A DNA stretch of 5,117 nt from Schlegelella_A sp035995885. Its GTDB lineage: Bacteria; Pseudomonadota; Gammaproteobacteria; Burkholderiales; Burkholderiaceae_C. A model generated the notes under the pieces. It had not been told where the DNA came from. It was given only the letters and a program-made list of their open reading frames with translations, and made no database searches. A program made the translations under genes and the position numbers. The stretch covers positions 1 to 5,117 of the forward strand of contig DASYKC010000038.1 of NCBI GenBank assembly GCA_035995885.1, in the 5' to 3' direction. Shown in pieces: positions 1 to 5,117 of the stretch; position 1 is the stretch's first letter; each line of letters begins with the position of its first letter.

Positions 1-1443
<1,443 letters not shown>

Positions 1444-1496
1444 ATGACGACCAACCTCGTTTCAGTTCGCACCGCCACGAATTTCAGGAGAGAAGC
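1444..1496 (+). other. rpoB-rpoC intergenic spacer
   Basis: These 53 bases separate the rpoB stop from the rpoC start. By direct count 28 of 53 are G or C, lower than the flanking genes appear to be. I see no inverted repeat followed by a T run and no convincing promoter, so cotranscription of rpoB and rpoC is expected. The spacer contains the rpoC ribosome binding site and an open frame that is listed separately. Confidence 0.85.
1486..1490 (+). promoter_or_regulatory. Ribosome binding site of rpoC
   Basis: AGGAG lies 6 bases before the ATG at 1497, a near-ideal Shine-Dalgarno sequence and spacing. With the conserved N-terminus it settles the rpoC start. It implies that rpoC can recruit ribosomes independently and does not depend only on coupling to rpoB. 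Confidence 0.9.

Positions 1497-5117
<3,621 letters not shown>

Noticed and set aside
1460..1487. TTTCAG occurring twice in the rpoB-rpoC spacer (1460-1465 and 1482-1487)
   Set aside because: A six-base repeat in a short spacer is easily due to chance, and the second copy overlaps the Shine-Dalgarno site.
1444..1496. A possible attenuator or terminator between rpoB and rpoC
   Set aside because: I found no GC-rich hairpin followed by a T run in the spacer, and the Shine-Dalgarno site plus short distance point to a simple operon junction.

Overview
The window is an ordinary piece of the bacterial RNA polymerase operon. It holds the 3' part of rpoB (beta subunit), a 53-base spacer, and most of rpoC (beta' subunit), all on the + strand. 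Both genes run off the window, rpoB on the left and rpoC on the right. Nearly all of the sequence is conserved protein-coding sequence with no visible frameshift or internal stop.

The organism is most likely a GC-rich betaproteobacterium, possibly from Burkholderiales or a nearby group. Most codons end in G or C. Beta' carries the large trigger-loop insertion (SI3) of Gram-negative enzymes, and the lineage-variable parts of both subunits read like betaproteobacterial rather than gamma- or alphaproteobacterial sequences. Examples are the beta SI2 region, the beta end SLGIDIELERN, and the SI3 segments ATMRYVTN-like and RERERHKVPYG. This placement comes from remembered family sequences, not from a search.

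Layout: bases 1-1443 encode the last 480 residues of beta, from the flap tip through SI2, the active-site lysine motif and the C-terminal clamp-associated region. Bases 1444-1496 are the intergenic spacer, which ends in a good Shine-Dalgarno site. Bases 1497-5117 encode the first 1207 residues of beta': zinc ribbon, clamp helices, switch 2 region, the catalytic NADFDGD loop, F-loop, bridge helix, second zinc site, trigger loop and the whole of SI3. About 200 C-terminal residues should lie beyond the right edge.

The two products form the catalytic cleft of RNA polymerase together and are expected to be cotranscribed in the usual rplKAJL-rpoBC arrangement, although only the rpoB-rpoC junction is visible. 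The one mildly curious item is an 18-codon open frame that exactly fills the rpoB-rpoC spacer: its ATG directly follows the rpoB stop, and its TGA overlaps the rpoC ATG. I found no mobile element, CRISPR array, RNA gene, terminator or undescribed system.
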